Assembly (NCBI GenBank): GCA_023091665.1 | Contig: JALJCQ010000033.1 | Span: 372,001 to 436,000 of the forward strand | Source: Pythium myriotylum | Taxonomy: Eukaryota > Oomycota > Peronosporomycetes > Pythiales > Pythiaceae | Direction: 5' to 3' | DNA length: 64,000 nucleotides | Shown here: one piece after another, positions 15,079 to 25,697 of the stretch | Layout: each line of letters starts with the position of its first letter | Position numbering within the stretch: the first letter of the stretch is position 1 | Position numbers and translations under genes: made by a program | Notes under the pieces: generated by a model | Databases searched by the model: none | What the model was told of the DNA's origin: nothing | The model's input: only the letters and a program-made list of their open reading frames with translations

Positions 15079-18000
15079 ATGACCGCGGCGGCTGGCTCGA
15101 CGTCGCCGCAAAAGCGCGCGGCCATGGCGCTCGCGCCCATTGAGATTCCGAAGCGCACGCCTCGCCGACCGAAAGACTCATCGGACACGGCCAAGACGGG
15201 ATCGGAGAGCGAGCATCCGCGCTGGCTCGCGATCGCGGCGTCGACAGTCCTGGTCGTGCTCGTGGTGATGGAGGTTCGCACGAGCCAAGACGCGAGCCAG
15301 GACGCGCGCGAGTGGCGTTTCTGGGTTTTCAGCCTCATTTTCCCATCACAGCAAGTCACGTGGATCAAGATCGTGTGCCTCGCCCTGGGCTTCATACTTA
15401 CGACGTCGTACTTCCTGAGCTCGCAGGCGCAGCTCGCGAGTGCAGAGAAATACATGATTCACTCGGCCTCGTTGATGGTATCACCGCTTCGACGAAGCCA
15501 CCAGCCACCGGAGACGAATGATTCACTACAACGTATCCCGCAGCAAGCTACAACGAATGACCCGGATGCACCTACACCGACCGGTAAAACCACAGCTGCC
15601 TGGCTGGCCTCGCATTGTCACGGCCTGTTATATGGTGAAGATCTTGATGAAAGCGACTTCCATGGAGACAACGAAATTCCAAAGCTGAAGATTCGGGACG
15701 TATGCAAACGTTCTGGTGACCATAAGCCAGCTGAAAACTCAAGCGATTTTGTTTCTGTGAATCGACCCCAGCCCATGGCATTCGAGTCGGAATACTTCAC
15801 AGGCCATGTGCACTTCATGGTCAAGGACACCACGAGGAAAGATACCGGCACCGGGCGTGGTATCTGGAATCATCTGTTTTGCGACAAGAAGCGACTACTG
15901 TGGGTGCAAGTTCAGGGACGCTTCAAAAAGCCGCTGCCTCCGCGCACTGCAATGTTCTTGGCGACCGAACTACCCAACCCCGATGGGTTCCAAGTGGCGT
16001 TTTTGACCCGGCAGCTAGTAGGAATCCTCATTGCTCTCGTGAAAAAGTTCGTACCCACCGCACACATATCCTTTGGGAATATGGCACCAAATGAAGCAGA
16101 CAACGAACTTCCGCACGCAGCCTTCCCTCTATATCAGACAGTTGACGAGTTTGTTGTCACCGAAGATGGCGGTGATGGTAAGCCTCCTTCTTTTGGACAA
16201 GAAGTGTTCGGTGAAACGAAGTCTGCGAAGAAGCTGCGAGCGACAACGCCGGTAGGAATGGAACCTGAGATGCGCGTTGACGCCGTCTACTCCTTCCAGT
16301 TTTACACGATGTACTCTGATCTATCCCAATGGAGAATTGTGAATGTGCCGGGAATGCCAGACATGGACCTGAAGCGTTTCAGCGGAAAGCAACCTATCCG
16401 CCTTGCAGCTTACACGCTCGTGGTGCCGGGCCTCCACCCTGGTGTTTTGTCAGATTTACCTCACAAGTACAAGGACAAACGATACGTATTTTGCTTCTCG
16501 TTGCACCACGACTCATGCGAGAGTAGTGTCATCTCAGATGATTGTACGGGGCCTCTAGTGCTCGAGAACACTGCTTCACCGACAAAAGCCGTCGCTATTT
16601 CGCGGAGACAAGTCTCGCCACTTCGTTGGCGATCAATATCATGTGATCAATCAGCCCCAGTTGTGCGCCAACAACTTCGAGAGGCGAGTGACATGTTTCG
16701 CCCTTTTGATGAAGGAAACTTATTGAAAAGTTCAATTATGAAAGAGCGACCACAACCTCGAATTCGAGCCTCATCCTCCGTGCGGAACATGTCTTCACTG
16801 GAGCGCGCGACGAATCTTTCAAGCTGGAATTTCTCTCTACCTGTTTGGATCGAGCGTGTCGACCCCGCTGTAGGTATTCGCAAGGTCGCGTACCTATTCG
16901 TAGTAGAAGAAAGAAATTGTACTGATAGATGTGCGGCACGGCGCTGTGTACTGCGAAGTGCACAAACTGTGAAGAACGCGCTGTTTCTGCAAGACGTGGA
17001 TGGCACTGGCGAGCGCTCGCGTGAGTTTCGCAAGTTGATCGTGGAATCGCGAGAGTTCCTCTATGAGACCATCAGTCGCGAAACCGATCAAGTCGCCCGA
17101 GCACTCCAGGACATCGCAGCGGTACCAGCAAATGAAGCAACCGAAGTCGACTGGAGCAAGAAGGCAATGCTCTTCAACTGCTTGATGTCAGAGTCGGAGT
17201 TGCCTTGTGTGCGATCTTACCAAGATATTGGGGTCCAACTCACGAGGCCAAAACGTGATCAGATGGACATCATCTTTGAGAAGGGGATATATCGGATGCT
17301 GGATCCGCGCTTCATGCGCCAGGAATGGTTCGTGCTGACTACAACTGAGCTGAATTTCTATCGTTCATACACACTTAAACCAAGCAAAACTGTCCAGCTG
17401 TCACATGTTCTCAGTGTCAAATTGGTCGACGATGTGCCATTTTTTGAAAACACGGACTCAGTGAGCTCATGTGAGCAAGCTCGTGACAATAGCAAGAAGT
17501 TTGCCGTTCAAGAGGACACGCTTCGGTCCACCAACCGATGGTTCTGCCTTGAGATCCATGTTCTCAATGAGGCACTGACATTATTCTTCGAAAGCGCAAA
17601 GAATCGTGATATGTGCGTCTCGTCAATCACTCAACTCATCAAGTTGAAGTCTGGAAGTAGCGACAAGCCAGCAAGACTACCCAACCCTCGCCCGATAGAA
17701 ACCGTGACGACGCCTGTGTGTTGCAATCAACGAAGTCCACTGCCGCCGATGAGCTCACGTGACAGTGCAGATATTGATCCTGTGAAACTAGCCGAGCAGT
17801 TAGTAGATCTCGGCGCCCGCATCTACAGCACCCCACGCGATGAGGTGAAGGGTGACGACGTAGTATTGTTTCTCGAAGCAGCAGAGCGACTGAATGGGGT
17901 CAAGTTGAGTCAAGCCGCCTATATTGAGAGCTCAAGCACTTCCCATCTTCTTCGTCGGAGCACCAATGTCAAACCCATCGATTGGTTTTTGGACGACAAA

Positions 18001-18831
18001 CATCGCATATCATTTGCTGTCAATCTATTTCACGCTCTCTATATTCATGCGTGGCTGTTGTTCGGCGAGATCACGAGCCATCCGCAGTGGAGAAAGCTAA
18101 AAACTACGGTGTACTACGCGATTGGAGATCCGCGAGTTCCGTCCGTTCAGGTTCGTCTCACACTGGCAGATATTGAGTACGGTCTCCTCAAGGGACACCA
18201 AGGTTATGGAGAGGACTATCACCGCGAACCTGCGAATGGGGTCCCAACTTTTTTGGTGACAACAGAGCGAGACTTTCGGACAAGTTTTGTGCTTCAAACC
18301 AACAGTTCCCCGCAGATTCTTCGAACAATTCGACCTTACCGCCCGTTCTCTCTTGATGATGACATCAACGAGACGTGTGCCAGCTACCTCGATAATGAAG
18401 TGACTGTAGATACCTTGCATCGAGTAATCCAATTGCCGAAGATCTGCGAGTGGAACGCGGACGATTTTAGCCGGGCCTCGACTCCTGTCCAGATCGGATC
18501 GCGCGCCTTCTTCTGTCTTCAGAAGTTACTGCCTCTAATGCGGAAAGAGCAGCATGATCGAGTTCAGCACCTACTTCTCGGTGCTGTCAAGGAGTGCCAT
18601 ATAAAGTATAATGCTCGCTTCTGGACCCAGGAAACTCAGGTTCCACCCAAGACTCCACGAACCACATCCACGGAATCCAACGAATCCTTCGGAGGGGGAA
18701 GTACTCCAGGGATCAAGAGCCAGGCCTGCGACGACAGCTCGCTCTCGACTGGACGACCAGGTATCCCCGGCAGCAACGGCGGACTTCCGAGAAGTAAGAG
18801 CACCCTCGAGTTTCTGCAATCCTTCTTTTGA
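15079..18831 (+). CDS. membrane-anchored protein with DUF1769-like, PH and DUF547-like regions
   Basis: Single-exon protein of 1,250 aa. Two hydrophobic segments near the N-terminus (about residues 49-65 and 94-114) suggest a membrane hairpin or anchor. Residues about 240-440 resemble the DUF1769 family (for example GRGIWNHLFCDKKRLLWVQ and RLAAYTLVVPGLHPG). Residues about 735-850 look like a pleckstrin-homology domain (MRQEWFVLTTTELNFY, then RWFCLEIHVLNEALTLFFES). Residues about 900-1050 resemble DUF547 (SFAVNLFHALYIHAWLLFGE, then a GDPR-containing stretch). The PH domain suggests recruitment to phosphoinositide membranes; this is inference. ATG at 15079 is the first in frame, and Met16 is a possible alternative start. 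It is transcribed divergently from dynein across 418 bp. No catalytic role can be assigned. Confidence 0.8.
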   Translation: MTAAAGSTSPQKRAAMALAPIEIPKRTPRRPKDSSDTAKTGSESEHPRWLAIAASTVLVVLVVMEVRTSQDASQDAREWRFWVFSLIFPSQQVTWIKIVCLALGFILTTSYFLSSQAQLASAEKYMIHSASLMVSPLRRSHQPPETNDSLQRIPQQATTNDPDAPTPTGKTTAAWLASHCHGLLYGEDLDESDFHGDNEIPKLKIRDVCKRSGDHKPAENSSDFVSVNRPQPMAFESEYFTGHVHFMVKDTTRKDTGTGRGIWNHLFCDKKRLLWVQVQGRFKKPLPPRTAMFLATELPNPDGFQVAFLTRQLVGILIALVKKFVPTAHISFGNMAPNEADNELPHAAFPLYQTVDEFVVTEDGGDGKPPSFGQEVFGETKSAKKLRATTPVGMEPEMRVDAVYSFQFYTMYSDLSQWRIVNVPGMPDMDLKRFSGKQPIRLAAYTLVVPGLHPGVLSDLPHKYKDKRYVFCFSLHHDSCESSVISDDCTGPLVLENTASPTKAVAISRRQVSPLRWRSISCDQSAPVVRQQLREASDMFRPFDEGNLLKSSIMKERPQPRIRASSSVRNMSSLERATNLSSWNFSLPVWIERVDPAVGIRKVAYLFVVEERNCTDRCAARRCVLRSAQTVKNALFLQDVDGTGERSREFRKLIVESREFLYETISRETDQVARALQDIAAVPANEATEVDWSKKAMLFNCLMSESELPCVRSYQDIGVQLTRPKRDQMDIIFEKGIYRMLDPRFMRQEWFVLTTTELNFYRSYTLKPSKTVQLSHVLSVKLVDDVPFFENTDSVSSCEQARDNSKKFAVQEDTLRSTNRWFCLEIHVLNEALTLFFESAKNRDMCVSSITQLIKLKSGSSDKPARLPNPRPIETVTTPVCCNQRSPLPPMSSRDSADIDPVKLAEQLVDLGARIYSTPRDEVKGDDVVLFLEAAERLNGVKLSQAAYIESSSTSHLLRRSTNVKPIDWFLDDKHRISFAVNLFHALYIHAWLLFGEITSHPQWRKLKTTVYYAIGDPRVPSVQVRLTLADIEYGLLKGHQGYGEDYHREPANGVPTFLVTTERDFRTSFVLQTNSSPQILRTIRPYRPFSLDDDINETCASYLDNEVTVDTLHRVIQLPKICEWNADDFSRASTPVQIGSRAFFCLQKLLPLMRKEQHDRVQHLLLGAVKECHIKYNARFWTQETQVPPKTPRTTSTESNESFGGGSTPGIKSQACDDSSLSTGRPGIPGSNGGLPRSKSTLEFLQSFF

Positions 18832-19022
18832 AGTTCGTGACCATTTCCATCCCCCACATCAAATATATGCTCTATCACAGGTACCCACCATTCTGTTGTG
18901 TTCACACGAGCTTCTATTCAATCCAAACCATGCTTTGTGACAGGATCCTGTGAAATGTTATCTTGATGCTTTCGGAAGTGCAACCTGCCGACACCATTGA
19001 CGGAGGCCCTGTGTAGACGAAG

Positions 19023-20023
19023 ATGCTCGTTGCCGCGCTACGCCCCCGGCTCGCACCTCGCCTCTCGCGTGCGATCAATGGTGCGCGTGCGAAGAGCGAT
19101 GTTGTGACGCTCGAAAAGCGCGGAAACGTCGCGATCCTGCGTCTGAATGACCCAGAGAAGCTCAACCCGATGACGAAGGCGGTGGGGGAGGCGCTGAAAG
19201 GTGCGCCTTTTTGAGGCGGAGAGGTGTGATCGCATTGCTGACAAACGTTATGGCTATAGATCGTGTTGAGGATATCAACATGCGGGGGGACGAGTTTGGT
19301 GCTGTCATTCTCACAGGTGAAGGGCGAGCGTTCTGCGCCGGAGGGGACCTCAATTTCCTTTTGCAACGCAAAGATGACACTCCGACCCGCAACTCGTGAG
19401 CGGCTCATCTCCAAGCCTCCACTCCAGCGTATTACTCTGTCTGACGACTACTGTTATGGTGTAGCGTGATCATGAGGAACTTCTACCGCACCTTTATGGC
19501 GATTCGCTCGCTCGAGATGCCGATTATTGCTGCGATCAACGGTCACGCTATTGGTGCTGGGCTTGGCATTGCTCTCTTTTGCGACATGCGTATTGGCTCA
19601 ATCGACGCTAAATTGGGTGTCAACTTCGTCAAGCTTGGCCTACACCCAGGCATGGGCACGACCCATTTCCTTCCGCAAATCGTTGGGCCGTCGGTTGCTA
19701 CCGAGTTGCTCCTAACGGGGAAGACAGTCGACGGCAAAGAGGCCGAGAGGATTGGTCTCGTCAACAAGGCCGTCCCAAAGGAAGAGGTGCTTGAGGAAGC
19801 TCTCAAGCTTGCAGCGGAGTTGACCACGCCATCGGCTGCAGCTGTTCGCAGCCTCGTTCGCACCCTTCGCCTCAAGCAGGATGCAGGCCTTGACGTTGCT
19901 CTCCAACGCGAGGCAGATGCCCAGGGCCACTCATACGCGACCAACGACTACGCCGAAGGTGTCCAGGCACTCGTGGACCGCCGTGCTCCGTCCTTCGAGA
20001 CTGCCGAGTCCTTCAAGTATTAG
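19023..20023 (+). CDS. crotonase-superfamily protein (enoyl-CoA hydratase/isomerase fold), catalytic Glu residues absent
   Basis: Three exons (19023-19200, 19260-19395, 19465-20023) give 290 aa; both introns are short (59 and 69 nt) and GT-AG. The N-terminus is Arg-rich without acidic residues (MLVAALRPRLAPRLSRAING), fitting a mitochondrial presequence. The oxyanion-hole blocks are present: GRAFCAGGDL and NGHAIGAG. Alignment by eye to mitochondrial enoyl-CoA hydratase shows that Glu144 (in GGGCELAMMCD) is Gly here (GAGLGIALFCD). Glu164 (in QPEI) is Phe (VNFVKLG). Canonical syn-hydration of enoyl-CoA is therefore unlikely. An isomerase, hydrolase or other crotonase chemistry, or a non-catalytic role, is possible. 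Length matches the family. Confidence 0.88.
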
Positions 20024-20205
20024 TACTGGGTACTGATCGAGAGACCGTAAAGCGCAGCGAACTTAAGCGTTTGGATTCAATCGTACTTAGTTTGTCGAAC
20101 TTAGCAAACTTCCGCCCGTGTGAGCCAGGAGAACTCTCGGGGTTGTGTGTGGGCACGAGGAGCTACGCCGTGCGAGGGAGATCGCACAGACTGAATAGAC
20201 CCAAC

Positions 20206-21970
20206 ATGAGCGCGCCCGAGGCCGAGAAGCAGCGCGTGGAGACGCAGCTCCTGCAGCTCATCGACCGCGTCGGCGCCGTGCCAGACACTTACGAGTTTGC
20301 GCAGCAGAATGGCGTGGCTCATGACGTCGTGGTCGGCGTCATGAAGTCGTTGCTCACTGACGCGTTTGTGAAGAGCGATGAGCTGTCTGTGTCGTTCTAC
20401 GTGCTCAAGGACGAGGCGAAGGGTTTCCTGGCCAACGGATCCCCCGAAGTGCAGGTTTTCAACGCCATCCCCGCCGAAGGTGTCGAGCGAGCCCAGCTTG
20501 ATGAGGCTGTCGGAGCTGCGACTCTCAAGGTCGGCATGAGCGCTTGTATGAAGAATAAGTGGATTCGCCTTGACAAGGCCGACGGCAAGTTCTACCGCAA
20601 CGTATGATTGATTCGAGCTGATTTGGTTGTGTATGGGTACTGAACTCGACGTGTTGATCGGACGTAGGTGGAGTCTGTGGAAGACGAAGTTGCATCGCAG
20701 CTTCGTAACATTGAAACAGCGAACGGTAACTTGTCGGCCGTCACAAACGATGAGGCGAAGAATCTCAAGCGCCGAAACCTTATTGAAGTTCGTACACGCA
20801 AGTTCTACATGCTCTCGAAGGGCCCGAACTTCGCCACTCAGCGCAAGAAGCAAGCGGCCGGTCTTAACAAGGACATGCTCGAAGGGTGAGTAGATGTTGG
20901 TTGCAATGTTCGTAGACTAGCGGTCTCAAGCTCTGTGATGGGTAGCGACGCCTGGAAGAAAGAGACGTTCAAGCCGTACAACTTCAATACGATGGGTCTC
21001 GCCGTGGGTGGCGGACATCTTCATCCTCTCATGAAAGTCCGCGCTGAATTCCGCCGGGTGCTCATGGACATGGGGTAAGTTGACCTATTGGGTTGTTTTT
21101 CTGGGTCCTCTTCATCTGCAATCTTAACGCGCAAGGATTCAGTTTCCAGGAGATGCCGACGAACCGCTACGTAGAAAGTAGCTTCTGGAACTTCGACTCG
21201 CTCTTCCAGCCGCAGTCACACCCAGCTCGTGATGCCCACGACACTTTCTTCTTAACGAGTACGATATCTTCTGTGGCTCTATCTGTTGTGTATTAAGCTG
21301 ATTGATCTGCTTTCTAGCTCCTGCGAAGTGCTTGTCTGTACCAGAGGACTACTACAAGCGTGTTGAGGACATGCACGAGAACGGTGGGCATGGCTCTATC
21401 GGCCACGGTCGCGGTGCGTTCAAGCGTGAGACGACTCTCACCAATCTTCTTCGCACCCACACGACTGCTATCTCGGCCCAAATGTTGTACAAGTTGGCCA
21501 ATCAGGAGGGGGGCTTCACACCGCAGAAGTATTTCTCGATTGACCGAGTCTTCCGTAACGAAAGCATGGATGCGACTCACTTGGCCGAGTTCCACCAGGT
21601 TGAGGGTGTCGTTGCTGACTACGATCTCAGCCTTGGTGATCTCATCGGTGTGATTGAAGCTTTCTTCAAGAAGATCGGCATCACCAAGATGCGCTTCAAG
21701 CCAGCGTACAACCCGTACACGGAGCCTAGCATGGAGATCTTTGCTTTCCACCCGGACCTCAACAAGTGGACGGAGATCGGCAACTCGGGAATGTTCCGTC
21801 CTGAGATGCTGCGCCCCATGGGTCTTCCGGAGAACGTGCGCGTTATTGCTTGGGGCCTCTCGCTCGAACGACCGACAATGATTAAGTACCGCCTTAACAA
21901 CATCCGCGACTTGTTCGGCCACAAGGTCGACTTGGAGAACACGCGAACAGCCAAACTGTACCGCTACTAG
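20206..21970 (+). CDS. FARSA: cytosolic phenylalanyl-tRNA synthetase alpha subunit
   Basis: Alpha subunit of the heterotetrameric eukaryotic PheRS, which charges tRNA-Phe. Five exons (20206-20601, 20668-20885, 20946-21074, 21143-21258, 21318-21970) splice in frame to 503 aa, matching the roughly 500 aa expected. The N-terminal 130 residues form winged-helix-like tRNA-binding modules ([20 protein letters not shown]). The catalytic class II core includes [18 protein letters not shown] (motif 1 region), [16 protein letters not shown] (motif 2) and [19 protein letters not shown] (motif 3). An in-frame ATG at 20071 lies upstream, but 20206 begins the conserved sequence and is preceded by CCAAC. 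The next gene upstream on the same strand ends about 180 bp away, and the carrier gene is convergent 171 bp downstream. Confidence 0.97.
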
Positions 21971-22141
21971 GAGAGGATTTAACGCTGAATCTTGGGTAGA
22001 ATGAGAAGAGGTGGCTGGAACCGATAAGGTTGGTCAAATCGTAGGTATTCTCATTCACATTGATGAAAGCGTAGTTCATTCGATTGCGTTTCTAAGAGAA
22101 CAATCCACACACTATCTCATCGCGTTCTCACGTCACTAGTG

Positions 22142-23387
22142 CTAGTATCCCAACTCAGTCGCAAATTTTTTGGCTTGCTCCCAGAAAAGGAAAGTAAAAA
22201 TCGTATGGGGGCCGATACGAAAGTACTGCGCTGTCCAGCCCTTGTAGAATCCGCGAATGCCTTCCGTCCGGTAGGTCTTCGACATGCAGTCTAACAAGCC
22301 CGTGTACAGTTCGCCCTTGCCATCCACAATCTTCTGGCTGTACAACCGAGTGGACATGACGTCCATTGGGTTCATCGCTGTCGCTACCACGAGACCACTA
22401 ACGAAACTCGCTTCAGAGGAATTAGCGTTAGTAATCCAATAAGGCTCTACTCAAAGTAGCCACTTACATCCAAACTGAACGCTCAGGCCATCCTGCAAAC
22501 CCGCTGCCATGACGATCTCTTTGGCTTGAGTGTAGGTAGAAAGCTGGGCTGCGGAACCCATCTACATGCCCGACGTGAGTTGAACACCCACCTCCAACAA
22601 CAGTAGTTGCCTCAGAACGTACCGCAACACGAGGAATCGCAGCCGAGACACCTCGGTATAAGCCGAAAAAACCTTCCGTGCGAAGCACGTGTCTAAAACC
22701 ATCGATCTAACCCAGCCATTGACGTGAGTCTTTAGGCCGTATCCCAGTCGCTCCATCACTCTTACCATGCCGCTGTACTGATACTGTGCATTAAGCGACG
22801 CAGCGGAGCTTGCTGCTTGGATTCGCGCCTTGACGAGGAAGAACGGACTGCCAATTGAAGCACCAACAATGCCTGACAGTACCTGCGTCAGCGGAGAATA
22901 GCACACGAAGAAAACAACAGCGACCAACCAGAGGTAGCGGCGGCAGCAATATTCCGAATCGGGAATGAGTAGTGAGTCGGATCCGTTGCGCCGTAGAACC
23001 GCTGAAGCGGCTCGAAAAGTCCGAGGCGCGGAGCGTTCATGAACCACTAGCAGACGCGAACATCAGCTATCATCCCTCCACCCACCGTCACCGCTTGCTG
23101 GCACTAACCTGGTAGCCGATTCCAGGCAGCAGACCACGCTGGATGCCGTGGATGCCCTCTGTGCGGCAGATCTGGAAGAAGGCGTGGGCGAAGTTGCGGT
23201 AGCGGACGCTCGGCGCTGCCCCCGAGCGGCCGACCGTGTCGCGCGCTAGCTCGCCCTGGAGCTGCATGCGCGTCTTGACGACCTCCATGGGGTTGGAGAA
23301 GACGCACGCGCAGCTGGTCGCGAAGCCCGCGAGCGCGAACTCGACCGCGAAGTTGCGCTTGGCCTTGGTCTCCACCGCCGCGCTCAT
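22142..23387 (-). CDS. mitochondrial carrier family protein, OAC1/SLC25A35-like
   Basis: Predicted inner-membrane solute transporter. Six exons on the minus strand (23387-23109, 23046-22929, 22872-22766, 22706-22623, 22561-22468, 22410-22142) give 316 aa. The three-repeat carrier structure is clear from its signature motifs: NPMEVVKTRMQLQG, SPFFLVKARIQAA and NPMDVMSTRLYSQ. The SPFFLVK and PMDVMSTRLY forms are typical of the oxaloacetate/sulfate carrier OAC1 and SLC25A34/35 group, so a dicarboxylate-type substrate is the likeliest reading, though not proven. Several unspliced fragments read through introns; only the spliced order restores the second repeat (RTEGFFGLYRGVSAAIPRVA then MGSAAQLSTYTQAKEI). 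The start Met is followed by an alanine-rich opening. The gene sits head-to-tail with the CDF gene, 254 bp apart. Confidence 0.93.
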
Positions 23388-23641
23388 GGCGAGTTGTCAA
23401 ATGGGAAGACTCACGCGATGAGATTGGGCACCCTCCGTCAGCCCGACGGGTTGCACAAACACTGCTCTCTATGGGAAAAACCGTAAATAAACGTGGAAGA
23501 CAATGAAGGTGACTCATCTGTGAGCTCTTTTTCTTATGGCAACTGTGCCAGATCCGCATCGCTGTCATGGAGTTCGAGGTGAATATCGGCCTCAGCGACG
23601 TAGGAGATCGCTTCAATCGCCCTATCAGCATTACCAGAAGG

Positions 23642-25697
23642 TCAGATAACCGCTAGTTTCGAATGAAAGAATGCTCCGCACTTTCTAGCCCTCTTGGCCA
23701 CCTCGTGGGCTTCTCCAACTTTCAGGTCAGGCTTCACAAAGATCGCGACGTCGACAACTGTGCCACTGCCATTCTTGTACGGCACCCAGTGGGTATTGAT
23801 ATGGGTCGTGCCCGTTATTTCTGGAATAGTCGCTAACGCTTTGCTCACGTCACCCTTGATTTCGCGGTACGGACGCATCTCACGCTCGACGAGCTGCTTG
23901 GAGCTTTCTCTTGATCGATCCTCTGGAGCTGGATAGGAAGCCACGTTCTCAATATGAGTATGATGATGGCACAGAGACCATTTGATCCTACCAAAGTCAA
24001 CGTCGATGTGGACAAGAACCTCAGACACATCCGGCATTTGCTGAAGAATGTGTGATCGAACGCGAGCTGCGATCTGCGAGGTATTGGTATCGATGAAGAA
24101 ATTGTGAGGCTCCCATTCAGCAAGAACTTCCTGTGCAGTGGACATGGTCCAGTCACCTGTTGGGCCATAGAGATACTTGTGCGAGCATGGACCTAGATAA
24201 GTGACACCACAATATGAGACACTCGATGGAGCAACTAGCACATTAACCGACGCACATGAACGCGAAGGTCAACAAGCGTGTACGGGCCCATCCGACGAGC
24301 TCGGATATTGGATACGTGACGGACGTCGTCAACGCTTCGAGACTAAAAATAACATCAGAAAAGCGAATGATTTGATGCCAAAAGTTGGTCGAGCAGAGTA
24401 GCACTCATCCTTACCACTTCGTTCAAGTGCTCCAATACTTCAGCTTCAACGCTCTTGTCGGTTAGCTCGCGCACACTTTCATTCAAAGAGAGTCATAGAC
24501 GATGTGTTAGGTTGATTTCAAACCGAACGAATGATGAGAGAACTACAAACCTATCCAAACAGACCTCAACACCCGTCTTCATGATCATTGCTGACACGGC
24601 AATACCGGCCGCTTTAATTGGATCGAATGTTAGTGGCGTTTTAAATGGAAGCATTAATGTCTGTGACGTACCAGGGTCTAGAAGCGGCAAACCTGCAATC
24701 GACCCGAGAATACCACCGAGCGCAACAACAGAGGAGATCGCATCCGTTCGGTGGTGCCATGCGTTCGCTACCAGCACTTTACTCTTGATTTTCTTGCCGA
24801 TGCGCACGGTTGCGCGGTATAGTCCCTCCTTGGCACCGATGGACGCGCCAGCAGCGATCGCTGCCAAAGCGAGCTGCGAACTGCGACTGAGCTCGCCGAG
24901 ATATGGCAGGGTCATTTGTGGCTCAATACCAGCCATCTCCCCAGCACTTGACCACACCTCTTGAAGGCTGTGAAAACCATCCATACCGATGCCTGCTCCA
25001 CAGAGGACGAGAATAGCGCCAACTGAGAGTGATCCAACAGCCTCATACTTTCCGTATCCGTACGGATGCTTAGGATCTGGAGGAAGCCGCGCAATTTTGA
25101 CGGTCCACAAAGTCACGAAATCGGACAGAAGATCAGAGAGTGAGTGTGCTGCATCGGCGATAAGCGCGCTCGAGTGACTAGCTATACCAACAGCTCCCTA
25201 CAAACCTTAATTACACGGAGAACTCCACCACGCACAGCAATCTCCGTACCTTCGAAAAGACCATCCCCAGGTTAACATACATCCCAAGCCGCGTGATCTT
25301 GATGGCTTCTTGGCCTGTTGCACGGTCTTTGGTGTCAGCGAAGCCCAGACACTGAAAGACCCGAGGCGAACGACTTACCTTGGCTCGCCATTTCTTCATC
25401 TTGGCGGGGTTGTGACGTGCTTGCGCTGCTTTGATTTTGCACGGTTGTGTGCCCCGTTCCTGAGAAGTGATCATCATGCAGAGGCGTTTGAACAGCCTGG
25501 GAGTCGGTTGAGGAGTTGGCTAAGTTGCTGAAGCTGACGACACTGCGACCCCCACGCCACGCCATGATGCAGGTCGACGACCGCACCGAAGACAGCGCCA
25601 GTGAGTGAACATGGAGATGGCGTTCCACGGCGCGTCGGGGCGTCGCGGCGGCCGTCGCCAGGGCGCGCGTGAGCCGACCCTTACCAGCACCGTACAT
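23642..25697 (-). CDS. cation diffusion facilitator, mitochondrial MMT-like
   Basis: Predicted metal-cation/proton antiporter of the CDF family. Six exons (25697-25379, 25314-25250, 25197-24551, 24475-24415, 24342-24256, 24130-23642) give about 555 aa. The first exon encodes a basic, Ala/Thr/Arg-rich leader starting MYGAGKGRLTRALATAAATP, consistent with a mitochondrial presequence. The CDF metal site is visible in TM2 (IADAAHSLSDLLSDFVTLW) and TM5 (VLVANAWHHRTDAISS). The C-terminal cytoplasmic-type domain includes MGPYTLVDLRVH and VSEVLVHIDVDF. Resemblance to bacterial FieF and mitochondrial Mmt proteins suggests iron or a related divalent metal; substrate is inference. The last acceptor is ambiguous: GAG at 24108-24110 would also keep frame and remove seven residues. 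The first acceptor was chosen because CAACAG restores phase and lies downstream of a CTGAC branch site. Confidence 0.88.

Noticed and set aside
20071..20205. N-terminal extension of PheRS alpha from an upstream ATG
   Set aside because: The extra 45 residues have no family resemblance; the conserved start is at 20206.
23920..24010. Possible extra intron in the last CDF exon (GTAGGATC to TTGAG)
   Set aside because: It would be 44 nt and break the frame of the conserved C-terminal sequence; the unspliced reading is kept.
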